Notes under the pieces: model-generated | Databases searched by the model: none | Told to the model about the DNA's origin: nothing | Seen by the model: the letters and a program-made list of their open reading frames with translations, nothing else | Position numbers and translations under genes: made by a program | Part shown: piece after piece, positions 1-6,025 of the stretch | Position numbering within the stretch: the stretch's first letter is position 1 | Layout of the letters: every line of letters begins with the position of its first letter | DNA from: Gammaproteobacteria bacterium UBA7449 | GTDB taxonomy: Bacteria; Pseudomonadota; Gammaproteobacteria; Pseudomonadales; Pseudohongiellaceae | Assembly: GCA_002477465.1 (NCBI GenBank) | Contig: DLPV01000035.1 | Span: 1-6,375, forward strand | Direction: 5' to 3' | Length of the DNA stretch: 6,375 bases

Positions 1-2021
1 GCGCCAGCATCAGGGGCAATCAGCCAGATTTCTTTGCCTCCAGGGCCCGCAGCTAGAATCATGCCTTCGGAAAGGCCAAATTTCATTTTACGCGGTTGTA
101 GGTTGGCTACCACTACTGTGAGCTTCCCAACCAGCTCAGCTGGTTGATAGGCTGATTTGATTCCCGAAAATACCTGGCGCGTGATGGGGTCGCCATTCTG
201 ATCCGGGCCCAGATCCAGTATTAGTGTTAACAGTTTGTCAGCGCCTTCCACGTGCTCTGCCTCGAGAATACGGGCCACCCGCAAATCGATTTTGGCAAAG
301 TCATCAAAGCCGATTTCCGGCTCGAACCCGGTTGCCGCGGCAGCGGCCTTGCTTGCCAACTTCTCCTGTTGCGCCGCGTAGGCTTTCTGGGTGGCGTCGA
401 TCATGGCCTGGATCTTGTCGGTTTCTACCCGGGTGATCAGGGGCTGGAATTTGTTCAAGCGGTGGCCGGTCAACAGGTGATCAACATCATCCCACTGCAG
501 GGGCTCGACGTTCAGGAACGCCTCCGCCTTCTCTGTCATTGCTGGCAATACCGGCTTCAAGTAACAAAGCAGGAGGCGGAAGGCATTGATGCCGGTGCTG
601 CAGATCGCCTGTAGCTCAGCCGATTGCTTGTCGGTCTTGGCTATAACCCACGGCTCTTTGTCGTTGATGTACTGGTTAGCCCTGTCTGCCTGGGCCATGA
701 TCAGGCGAATGGCCTTGCCATATTCCCTGCTCTCAAAATGCGCGGTGACTTCTGCCTTGATCGACTGTATGCCCTGCAGCAATTCGAGATTATCTGGTTG
801 TTCTGCCAAGCGGCCTTCGAAGCCCTTGTTGATGAAACCCGCGCAGCGGCTGGCAATATTAACGACCTTGCCCACCAGATCAGAATTGACACGCAGTGCG
901 AAGTCCTCAAGGTTTAGATCCAGATCATCGATGCCAGCGGACAGCTTAGCCGCCAGATAGTAACGCAGGTACTCAGGGTTCAAATGATCGAGGTAGGTGC
1001 GGGCATTAACGAAGGTCCCGCGGGATTTGGACATCTTGGTGCCGTCTACCGTCAGGAATCCGTGGGCAAAAACTGCTGTGGGCGTGCGGTAGCCAGAGCT
1101 GGTTAGCACTGCCGGCCAGAACAGGGTATGGAAGTTGATGATGTCTTTGCCAATGAAATGGTAAAGCTCAGCATCTGAATCAGTTTGCCAATAACTGTCA
1201 AAATCGACACCTTCGCGATCGCAATAGTTTTTGAAGCTCGCCATGTAGCCGATTGGTGCATCTACCCAGACATAGAAATATTTGCCGGGCGCGCCGGGAA
1301 TCTCAAAACCAAAATAGGGCGCATCACGGCTGATGTCCCACTGCTGCAATTCTTCGTCAAGCCATTCACTGAGTTTGTTGGCAACCTGGTCCTGCAGGGC
1401 GCCAGAACGGGTCCATTGTTGCAGCATGTCCTTGAACGCGGGTAAATCAAAAAAGAAATGCTCGGATTCTTTTTCAACCGGCACTGCACCAGAAATGGCG
1501 CTGCGGGGATTTATCAGCTCAGAAGGGCTGTAGGTGGATCCGCAGGCTTCACAGTTGTCCCCATATTGATCCTCAGTTTTGCACTTTGGACAGGTGCCCA
1601 CGATGTAGCGATCCGCCAGAAACAGGTTTTTCTCCGGATCAAAAAGCTGCTTGATGGCGCGGCGCTTGATGTGGCCATTGGCATCCATGGCCTTATACAT
1701 CGATTCAGAGAAGTGACGATTCTCCTCAGAGTGGGTCGTGTAAAAATTATCATAGCCAATGAGGAAGTCGGCGAAGTCCTTTTGGTGCTGTTGGTTGACC
1801 TGGTCGATTAGCTGTTGCGGTGTAATGCCTTGCGCCTCGGCACTGAGCATGATCGCGGTGCCGTGAGCGTCATCTGCGCAAACCCACACGCAATCGTGCC
1901 CGCGCAACTTCTGCAGGCGCACCCAGATATCGGTCTGGATGGCTTCCATCAGGTGGCCCAGATGGATATCGCCGTTGGCGTAAGGCAGGGCGCTGGTGAT
2001 GAGGATTTTTCGTTGGTTCAA
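1..2021 (-). CDS. metG: Methionyl-tRNA synthetase (3' end beyond window)
   Basis: Charges tRNA(Met) with methionine in the cytoplasm. Translating the complement gives 673 uninterrupted codons. From the N-terminus they show: the Rossmann start ILITSALPYANG; the class I signature HLGH (residues 20-23); a zinc-binding knuckle with Cys144, Cys147, Cys157 and Cys160; the catalytic loop KMSKS (329-333); an anticodon-binding helical region; an Ala/Lys-rich linker; and a C-terminal EMAP-II/Trbp111-type tRNA-binding OB domain from about residue 570. The frame runs off position 1 in ...APDAG, so by comparison with the ~677-residue E. coli protein only about ten residues are missing. The start is inferred to be TTG at 2021-2019: an in-frame TAA lies about 70 nt upstream and no ATG or GTG falls between. 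The Shine-Dalgarno sequence is poor, only AGG about 8 nt upstream. It lies 64 nt downstream of the rubredoxin gene on the same strand and is probably co-transcribed with it. The product is certain; the start is fairly sure. Confidence 0.97.
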   Translation of the reverse strand, partial: MNQRKILITSALPYANGDIHLGHLMEAIQTDIWVRLQKLRGHDCVWVCADDAHGTAIMLSAEAQGITPQQLIDQVNQQHQKDFADFLIGYDNFYTTHSEENRHFSESMYKAMDANGHIKRRAIKQLFDPEKNLFLADRYIVGTCPKCKTEDQYGDNCEACGSTYSPSELINPRSAISGAVPVEKESEHFFFDLPAFKDMLQQWTRSGALQDQVANKLSEWLDEELQQWDISRDAPYFGFEIPGAPGKYFYVWVDAPIGYMASFKNYCDREGVDFDSYWQTDSDAELYHFIGKDIINFHTLFWPAVLTSSGYRTPTAVFAHGFLTVDGTKMSKSRGTFVNARTYLDHLNPEYLRYYLAAKLSAGIDDLDLNLEDFALRVNSDLVGKVVNIASRCAGFINKGFEGRLAEQPDNLELLQGIQSIKAEVTAHFESREYGKAIRLIMAQADRANQYINDKEPWVIAKTDKQSAELQAICSTGINAFRLLLCYLKPVLPAMTEKAEAFLNVEPLQWDDVDHLLTGHRLNKFQPLITRVETDKIQAMIDATQKAYAAQQEKLASKAAAAATGFEPEIGFDDFAKIDLRVARILEAEHVEGADKLLTLILDLGPDQNGDPITRQVFSGIKSAYQPAELVGKLTVVVANLQPRKMKFGLSEGMILAAGPGGKEIWLIAPDAG

Positions 2022-2085
2022 GATGCTGGCCTGTTTCTCTGCAAGGTGAATGACTGTTTGCGGCTGTTAAACGGCTAAGGTTTGC

Positions 2086-2250
2086 CTAGATTTCAACCAT
2101 CTCGAAATCTTCTTTGCCGACTCCGCACTCGGGGCACATCCAGTCATCCGGAATATCCTCCCAGGCCGTGCCGGGTGCAATGCCTTCCTCAGGCAAGCCA
2201 AGTTCCTCATCATAAATAAAACCACAGACTATGCATTGCCACTTTTTCAC
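2086..2250 (-). CDS. rubA: Rubredoxin, 54 aa
   Basis: Small mononuclear-iron electron carrier of the cytoplasm. The 54-residue translation has the two metal knuckles of the family: CIVCG (Cys6, Cys9) and CPECG (Cys39, Cys42). It also has the usual core between them, with Tyr13, PGTAWEDIPDDW and a C-terminal GKEDFE. Length and spacing are typical of single-domain rubredoxins. The start is GTG at 2250-2248; it is chosen because it begins the conserved MKKWQC-like N-terminus and has a strong GGAGGA Shine-Dalgarno 7 nt upstream. The gene lies 64 nt upstream of metG on the same strand, with no terminator visible between them. No rubredoxin reductase or alkane hydroxylase gene is in the window, so the redox partner cannot be inferred. 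Confidence 0.95.
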   Translation of the reverse strand: MKKWQCIVCGFIYDEELGLPEEGIAPGTAWEDIPDDWMCPECGVGKEDFEMVEI

Positions 2251-2257
2251 CGGGTGT

Positions 2258-2263
2258 TCCTCC
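2258..2263 (-). promoter_or_regulatory. Ribosome binding site of the rubredoxin gene
   Basis: GGAGGA on the minus strand, 7 nt before the GTG codon. It fixes the non-ATG start of rubredoxin. Confidence 0.85.
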
Positions 2264-2269
2264 GCTCAA

Positions 2270-2286
2270 ACACGATGGCCTCGTGT
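2270..2286. repeat. Inverted repeat upstream of the rubredoxin RBS
   Basis: ACACGA and TCGTGT are perfect 6-bp arms around a 5-nt centre (TGGCC). The repeat lies just upstream of the rubredoxin Shine-Dalgarno, where it could be an operator or a 5' UTR hairpin. There is no direct evidence of function, and a 6-bp repeat can occur by chance. Confidence 0.4.
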
Positions 2287-2302
2287 ATCTGTTAATTCTT
2301 TT

Positions 2303-2313
2303 GCGAATTTCGC
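2303..2313. repeat. Short palindrome GCGAA-T-TTCGC
   Basis: A perfect 5-bp dyad around a single central T, in the divergent rubredoxin/dcd intergenic region. It has the shape of a small operator, but no regulator can be named from it. Confidence 0.3.
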
Positions 2314-2365
2314 GTATCCCGTCCCGGCAGCAGCCACGCTGGGAATGCTGTGAGGCGCGGGGACT

Positions 2366-2418
2366 AGGCTATTGATTAGCCTGTTGATAACTCTAAGAAA
2401 GTTGGCTGTTCAACAGGC
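2366..2418. repeat. Two overlapping, mutually exclusive hairpins between rubredoxin and dcd
   Basis: The first inverted repeat is AGGCTA (2366-2371) with TAGCCT (2377-2382), a 6-bp stem with a 5-nt loop. The second is GCCTGTTGA (2379-2387) with TCAACAGGC (2410-2418), a perfect 9-bp stem with a 22-nt loop. They share bases 2379-2382, so both cannot form at once. A third small dyad, CTGTT-C-AACAG (2406-2416), lies inside the right arm. The arrangement resembles an alternative leader structure, or a set of protein-binding sites between divergent promoters. No T-tract follows, so it is not a standard intrinsic terminator. Confidence 0.5.
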
Positions 2419-2505
2419 CGCGCATCATACTCCAGATAGGCCCAAATTGCCATGACACGGGCGTCCGCGCAAAATGGAAATGGGGTGATTCAGACCGTGA
2501 TTGCC

Positions 2506-2513
2506 TATATTAT
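2506..2513 (+). promoter_or_regulatory. Possible -10 element for dcd
   Basis: TATATTAT lies about 56 nt upstream of the dcd start codon and contains -10-like hexamers (TATATT or TATTAT). The matching -35 position has no good TTGACA-like sequence, so this is only a candidate sigma-70 promoter. Confidence 0.25.
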
Positions 2514-2554
2514 GCGGCTGCATTATTTGGCCTTCAAAATTCATCTAACAGCAC

Positions 2555-2560
2555 AAGGAA
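2555..2560 (+). promoter_or_regulatory. Ribosome binding site of dcd
   Basis: AAGGAA lies 8 nt before ATG 2569. It supports that start over the in-frame ATG at 2452, which would add 39 residues not found in the family. Confidence 0.8.
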
Positions 2561-2568
2561 ACTGCAGC

Positions 2569-3138
2569 ATGTCAATCAAGTCGGATCGATGGATACGAGA
2601 AATGGCCTCAACCCAGGGCATGATCGTACCGTTTGAACCCGGGCAAGTGCGCTACGTTAATGAAGAGAAGGTCATTTCCTACGGCACCTCGAGCTACGGT
2701 TATGACGTGCGCTGTGCCAGTGAATTTAAAATCTTCACCAACGTGCATACGACCAATGTAGTTGACCCAAAGAATTTTGACGAAGGCAGCTTTGTTAGTA
2801 TCGACGAACCGGTTTGCATAATTCCGCCAAATTCTTTCGCGCTGGCGCGGACCGTAGAGTATTTCCGCATTCCCAAAGACGTACTTACAATTTGTCTGGG
2901 CAAATCTACCTATGCGCGCTGCGGCATTATCGTTAACGTCACGCCACTGGAGCCAGAGTGGGAAGGCCATGTCACCCTGGAATTTTCCAATACCACGCCT
3001 CTGCCGGCCAAGATTTATGCCAATGAAGGCGTGGCTCAGATGTTGTTTTATCAATCCGATGAGCAATGTGAGGTGACTTACAAACAGCGCGGCGGCAAGT
3101 ACATGGGACAGACTGGGGTTACGCCCCCCAAAGCCTGA
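2569..3138 (+). CDS. dcd: dCTP deaminase, 189 aa
   Basis: Converts dCTP to dUTP and ammonia, supplying dUMP for thymidylate synthesis; members of this trimeric family act in the cytoplasm. The 189-residue product matches the pseudomonad-type Dcd closely along its length. It starts MSIKSDRWIREMA and continues with SSYGYDVRCA, VDPKNFDEGSF and a PPNSFALARTVEYFRIP core. The catalytic block follows: GKSTYAR, with Ser113 and Arg117 matching E. coli Ser111 and Arg115, then VTLEF with Glu138 as the general base. The C-terminus RGGKYMGQTG closes over the nucleotide in known structures. The start is ATG 2569, with AAGGAA 8 nt upstream. It is divergent from rubredoxin. In many gammaproteobacteria mrp/apbC sits between metG and dcd; here it does not. 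No clear intrinsic terminator follows. Confidence 0.98.
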   Translation: MSIKSDRWIREMASTQGMIVPFEPGQVRYVNEEKVISYGTSSYGYDVRCASEFKIFTNVHTTNVVDPKNFDEGSFVSIDEPVCIIPPNSFALARTVEYFRIPKDVLTICLGKSTYARCGIIVNVTPLEPEWEGHVTLEFSNTTPLPAKIYANEGVAQMLFYQSDEQCEVTYKQRGGKYMGQTGVTPPKA

Positions 3139-3420
3139 TTCGGTATCGGCGTTTCCTTTCTTGTGACCCCGGCCTTTTCGCGCCGCCTAAATCCTTGACG
3201 TTTTCCCCTGATACCAAGTCCAATTCTGGACCAAGCTCAGGTGGCCCATCTTCACCCCTGTTTGTAGATAGAAAAACAATTGGCTCAAGTTTGATCCGGC
3301 TTTAGCGCCATTCTAAAGCTGTGAAAAATCCGATGGGGGCATTGCCAAAGGGCGGCTTGCTGGAAATTATCAGCTTCGTCTCCTGCTCGCCCGAGGGACA
3401 GCTGGGTCTGGAAATTCTGA
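3139..3420 (+). other. Non-coding or decayed stretch after dcd
   Basis: No convincing gene is visible here on either strand. A small dyad, GTCCA-ATTC-TGGAC, lies at 3218-3231. Near the end, frame-shifted reading (about 3390-3419) gives a peptide containing GQLGLEIL. This resembles the FlhA segment just before the better preserved remnant, so flhA decay may begin within this stretch. About 1.5 kb of a normal flhA, plus any upstream flhB, is missing between dcd and the remnant. Confidence 0.5.
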
Positions 3421-3882
3421 ATTCTGCGCACAATAGCTGAAACTTTGGCGGCGCATGGCAACAAGAGTCAAAATTCTGGCGTTTTGATGGCACTGCTGCG
3501 CGTTGAGCTGAGGCGCGTAATCCCCCAGAGCCTATACGGGTAGAGGGCTGAGCCCCCAGCATTTACCTTAGATACTGATTTGGAACAGATTTTGCTTGCT
3601 TCAATGCAGCAGTCCGCCCTAAGCGGAGGCGATCCGGCATTTAAGCTGAAGATTAAACCAAGAACCAAACCAAATTTGGCTCAATCATTACCCGATCGCC
3701 GAGGTCTAGACACAGGAAGTGAAGGGCGACCCTGCTGTGTTGCTGGTAGCCGCGCCACTGCGACCGATGTTGAGTCGATTTGGGCCTACACTTTTGATGG
3801 GCTCAAGATGTTCATCTGACAGGAGATTCCAGATAACACGCAGGACACCGCAGTTGCCTCGATAGGAGGCGAAGACAGTTAG
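3421..3882 (+). pseudogene. flhA: flhA remnant, C-terminal part, with stops and frameshifts
   Basis: Normal FlhA is a ~700-residue membrane protein of the flagellar export gate; only the end of its C-terminal cytoplasmic domain survives here. In one frame the sequence reads ILRTIAETLAAHGNKSQ, then RRVIPQSLYG, an in-frame TAG (3541-3543), then FTLDTDLEQILLASMQQS. The frame is then lost. GDPAVLLVAAPLRPMLSRF continues in the next frame (3725-3781). The original frame returns with AYTFDGLKMFI, a TGA (3817-3819) where the family usually has a tyrosine or similar residue, then QEIPD and ASIGGEDS, ending at TAG 3880-3882. The order of motifs matches the FlhA C-terminus. No membrane region or N-terminal domain is present. 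At least two stops and two frameshifts exclude a functional protein. Confidence 0.9.
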
Positions 3883-4211
3883 GCAGAAGTATACAGGGTC
3901 GAGAACGGCTAGGTTGGAAAGCTTGGCCACTAGTGTCTTACGGAACTCGCCAGCCTTCTGTTGAGCGAAGCAGCAATATTGTAAGCAGTACCGCAGGTGT
4001 TTAGACGAAAAATCGGGATAAACATCGGCTGCCGGCATTGAATTCATGATGAAAGCAATCCGGCTATGCAATAGATCGTCAATAAGCTTTTTAAGTTTAG
4101 GGCTAGATTGGCCAGCACAGCGTTGACTCGATTTGCAGGACGGCGGGCATGGCTTAAAACAAGGAACAAAATGGATTTTGTGCAGTTAAAGAATAGGGAG
4201 AATGCTTGAGC
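3883..4211 (+). other. Unrecognised spacer between flhA and flhF remnants
   Basis: About 330 nt with no recognised gene. Reading frames on both strands here are short and show no family motif; the minus-strand frame across 3706-4071 is the complement of the flhA remnant and its spacer. A purine-rich AGGGAGA at 4195-4201 is the likely former ribosome binding site of flhF. No terminal inverted repeats, target duplication or transposase fragment was seen, although this is longer than the usual flhA-flhF gap. Confidence 0.5.
4166..4181. repeat. Inverted repeat before the flhF remnant
   Basis: ACAAAAT and ATTTTGT are perfect 7-bp arms separated by GG, about 30 nt upstream of the flhF ATG. It could be an operator relic or a chance A/T-rich dyad. 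Confidence 0.35.
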
Positions 4212-4493
4212 ATGGCAGTTAAAAGGTTTTACGAAGCAGACATGCACACAGCGCTTGGGAACACTCGCACACAGTGGGGTGAAGACGCAGCGGTCCTATC
4301 TACCCGTCATCTGAAAGACGGCGTGGAGGTTAGCTCTGCGGTGGAATCCTCGACCTCAAGACCGGCGCCAGATTCAGGTTTTCTGCTTGGAATTAGCGCG
4401 AATGCCGGGTCTACCGCCCGCCAGGCTTGTGCCGCTTTAGCGTCCGATGCATCCCCTATGTCAAGAGAACTGAGCAGCATGCGCGCCTTAATG
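4212..4493 (+). pseudogene. flhF: flhF remnant, N-terminal ~94 residues
   Basis: FlhF is an SRP-type GTPase that places polar flagella. Only the start of its N-terminal B domain survives. MAVKRFYEADMHTAL is followed by WGEDAAVLSTRHLKDGVEV, which matches the conserved FlhF opening (VKRFxxxDMxxAL...GxDAxILSxRxxxxGVE). A low-complexity linker then leads into ELSSMRALM, a typical helix at the end of the B domain. The start is ATG 4212 with AGGGAGA about 10 nt upstream. The N and G domains, about 300 residues with all GTP-binding motifs, are absent. The frame runs on into fleN-derived sequence and stops at TAG 4644-4646, so the chimeric frame would encode about 144 residues. The exact junction, about 4490-4530, is uncertain. 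Confidence 0.85.
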
Positions 4494-4526
4494 ATCGTTG
4501 TCGGCCAGATGCAAATTGATGATCAG

Positions 4527-5274
4527 AATTTGCTTGCAGGCGAGGGCGCATTTGTTGCTGGACGCGGATTCGGGTTGGCTAACGTTGACCTGTTGTTTGG
4601 AGTAAAAGCGGAAAAAAAATATATCGGGTGTACTGGCTGGCGATAGTCAGCTTAAGGACATCTTAATAAACGCTTCTGGGGGCATAAAGGTGATACCGGC
4701 TTCGTCGGGCACACAGGAAATGGCGAATCTAGAGCCACAGCAACATGCAGGATTGATCAATGCTTTTGATGGCCTGGTCGATGATCTGGGTGTATTGGTC
4801 ATAGATACCGCTGTCGGAATTTTTGATTCCGTGATTGGTTTGGTTCGCGCTTCGCAGGAAATACTGCTAGTAGTGGGCGACGAAACTTCATCGATTACTG
4901 ATGCTTACGTTTTGATAAAGATTTTGCAGGCTGATCATGGAGCATCGCACTTTCGTGCAGTTGCCAACATGATGGGTTCTTCCATTGAAGGAGAGAATCT
5001 TTTCAGGAAGTTAGAAAGTTTTACCGATCGTTTTCTTGATGTGACTCTAAGATATGCTGGTGAGAAACCGTTCGATGAAAATGCGCGCAAGTCGGTAAAA
5101 CGACAGCGGGTAAGCGTCGAAGCATTTCCCGAAAGTAAATCTTCCACTGCTTACAGAAAGCTTGCGAAGGATGTGCCGCGTGGGCATCTTGAGTTTTTTG
5201 CTGAGCGTTTAGTTTCCAATCCAGTGGGTGCTTGGCCCGGTGGGGAGGATTGCAATTTAAAACGGGATGACTGA
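4527..5274 (+). pseudogene. fleN: fleN/flhG remnant, P-loop lost and frameshifted
   Basis: FleN (FlhG) is a MinD-like ATPase that limits flagellar number. The P-loop region (GKGGVGKT) is missing. Sequence begins near the following helix, then reads GLANVDLLFGVKAEKK in the flhF frame. After the A8 run (4612-4619) the protein continues in another frame: ISGVLAGDSQLKDILINASG, then SSGTQEMANLEPQQHAGLI, LVIDTAVGIFDSV (switch region), ETSSITDAYVLIKIL and PRGHLEFFAERL. The second frame is open from 4606 to TGA 5272-5274, and a GTG at 4690 preceded by GGGGG could start a 194-residue fragment. Family-conserved positions look altered (DTAVGI for the usual DTAAGI, GDETSS for the usual CDEPTS). Roughly nine residues appear deleted before PRGHLEFF. 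Without its ATP site it cannot act as a normal FleN. Its end overlaps fliA. Confidence 0.9.
4612..4619 (+). repeat. A8 homopolymer at the fleN frameshift
   Basis: Eight A residues mark the point where FleN similarity changes frame. One extra A would restore ...AEKKNISGVLAG in a single frame. This is either a real slippage deletion, a homopolymer sequencing error, or a site where transcriptional slippage could rejoin the frames. Confidence 0.7.
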
Positions 5275-6025
5275 AATGAGTTCAGCAACAGGGGCTTCCG
5301 TAGTCGGCAATGTTGAAACTGATGGCGATGCTAAGGATGAAAATCTGGATGAGGTGGTTAATCGTTACGCTCCACTTGTGAAGCGCATCGCACATCATTT
5401 GTTGCTTCGTATGCCAGCCAGCGTTCAGATTGATGATTTGATTCAGTCTGGAATGATTGGTTTGCTAGAGGCAGCAAGAAAATACGACGTTACCAAGGGG
5501 GCTAGTTTCGAGACGTACGCGGGTATTCGTATTCGTGGTTCGATGTTGGATGAAGTTCGCAAAGGCGATTGGGCGCCACGCTCTGTGCATCGCAAATCCA
5601 GAAAAGTCGCGGAGGCTATAAAGGCCATCGAGGCGCGCACTGGCAAAGACGCGAAAGATAAGCAGATCGCAGATGAACTTGAGATAGATCTGAACGCCTA
5701 TTACGCTATATTGCAGGATGCATCCGGCAGCAGGCTGTTCAGCTTCGATGACATAATGGAAGGAGATGACTCTGCCATTGAACTAGCCGTCGGGGAATTG
5801 CCCGGCCCTTGTGATGGTCTGCAGCGATCTACCTTTAAAGCGCACTTGGCGCGCGCAATCGATGGCTTGCCTGACCGCGAAAAGCTGGTTTTGGCGCTGT
5901 ATTATGATGAGGAATTAAATCTCAAAGAGATTGGCGAGGTTATTGGTGTAAGCGAATCTCGGGTGAGTCAGATACATAGTCAGGCTGCGATGCGCCTGCG
6001 AGCACGCCTGACTGAATGGCGTTAA
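5267..6025 (+). CDS. fliA: Flagellar RNA polymerase sigma-28 factor FliA, intact
   Basis: Directs RNA polymerase to late flagellar and chemotaxis promoters and is normally held by anti-sigma FlgM. The 252-residue product shows region 2 (YAPLVKRIAHHLLLRMP, then VQIDDLIQSGMIGLLEAARK and FETYAGIRIRGSMLDEVRKG, residues 34-100), region 3 (WAPRSVHRKSRKV to about 150) and region 4 (LPDREKLVLALYYDEELNL, then the helix-turn-helix EIGEVIGVSESRVSQIHSQA, residues 201-240). No stop, gap or lost motif is visible, and length is normal (about 240-250 in relatives). An in-frame TAA at 5258 limits the start to ATG 5267 or ATG 5276. The former overlaps the fleN stop by 8 nt, suggesting translational coupling; the latter has CGGGA 8 nt upstream. 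A strong GGGGAGGA (5242-5249) is too far from either. It stands out as intact beside three broken flagellar genes. Confidence 0.96.
   Translation: MTEMSSATGASVVGNVETDGDAKDENLDEVVNRYAPLVKRIAHHLLLRMPASVQIDDLIQSGMIGLLEAARKYDVTKGASFETYAGIRIRGSMLDEVRKGDWAPRSVHRKSRKVAEAIKAIEARTGKDAKDKQIADELEIDLNAYYAILQDASGSRLFSFDDIMEGDDSAIELAVGELPGPCDGLQRSTFKAHLARAIDGLPDREKLVLALYYDEELNLKEIGEVIGVSESRVSQIHSQAAMRLRARLTEWR

Noticed and set aside
2054..2076. Imperfect direct repeat (CTGTTTGCGGCT / CTGTTAAACGGCT) in the rubredoxin-metG spacer
   Set aside because: Short, imperfect and overlapping by two bases; no reason to see more than chance.
1185..2078. Several plus-strand open frames of 66-117 codons
   Set aside because: All lie antisense to the intact metG frame or its leader and have no recognisable motifs.
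2381..2390. TTATCAACA on the minus strand, one base from a DnaA box
   Set aside because: It is a single imperfect site without a cluster or AT-rich unwinding element, and it is part of the hairpin arm.
2452..2568. N-terminal extension of Dcd by 39 residues from ATG 2452
   Set aside because: The extension has no family counterpart; ATG 2569 has a good ribosome site and begins the conserved MSIKSD sequence.
2608..3066. 152-codon open frame on the minus strand inside dcd
   Set aside because: Antisense shadow of dcd, whose plus-strand protein matches its family end to end.
3188..3320. Sequences resembling sigma-28 promoters (TAAATCCT... near 3188; TCAAGTTT... near 3283)
   Set aside because: Only the -35-like halves match; no GCCGATAA-like -10 lies at the required spacing.
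3706..4071. 121-codon open frame on the minus strand
   Set aside because: It is largely the complement of the FlhA remnant and its spacer, shows no family motif and has no convincing ribosome site.
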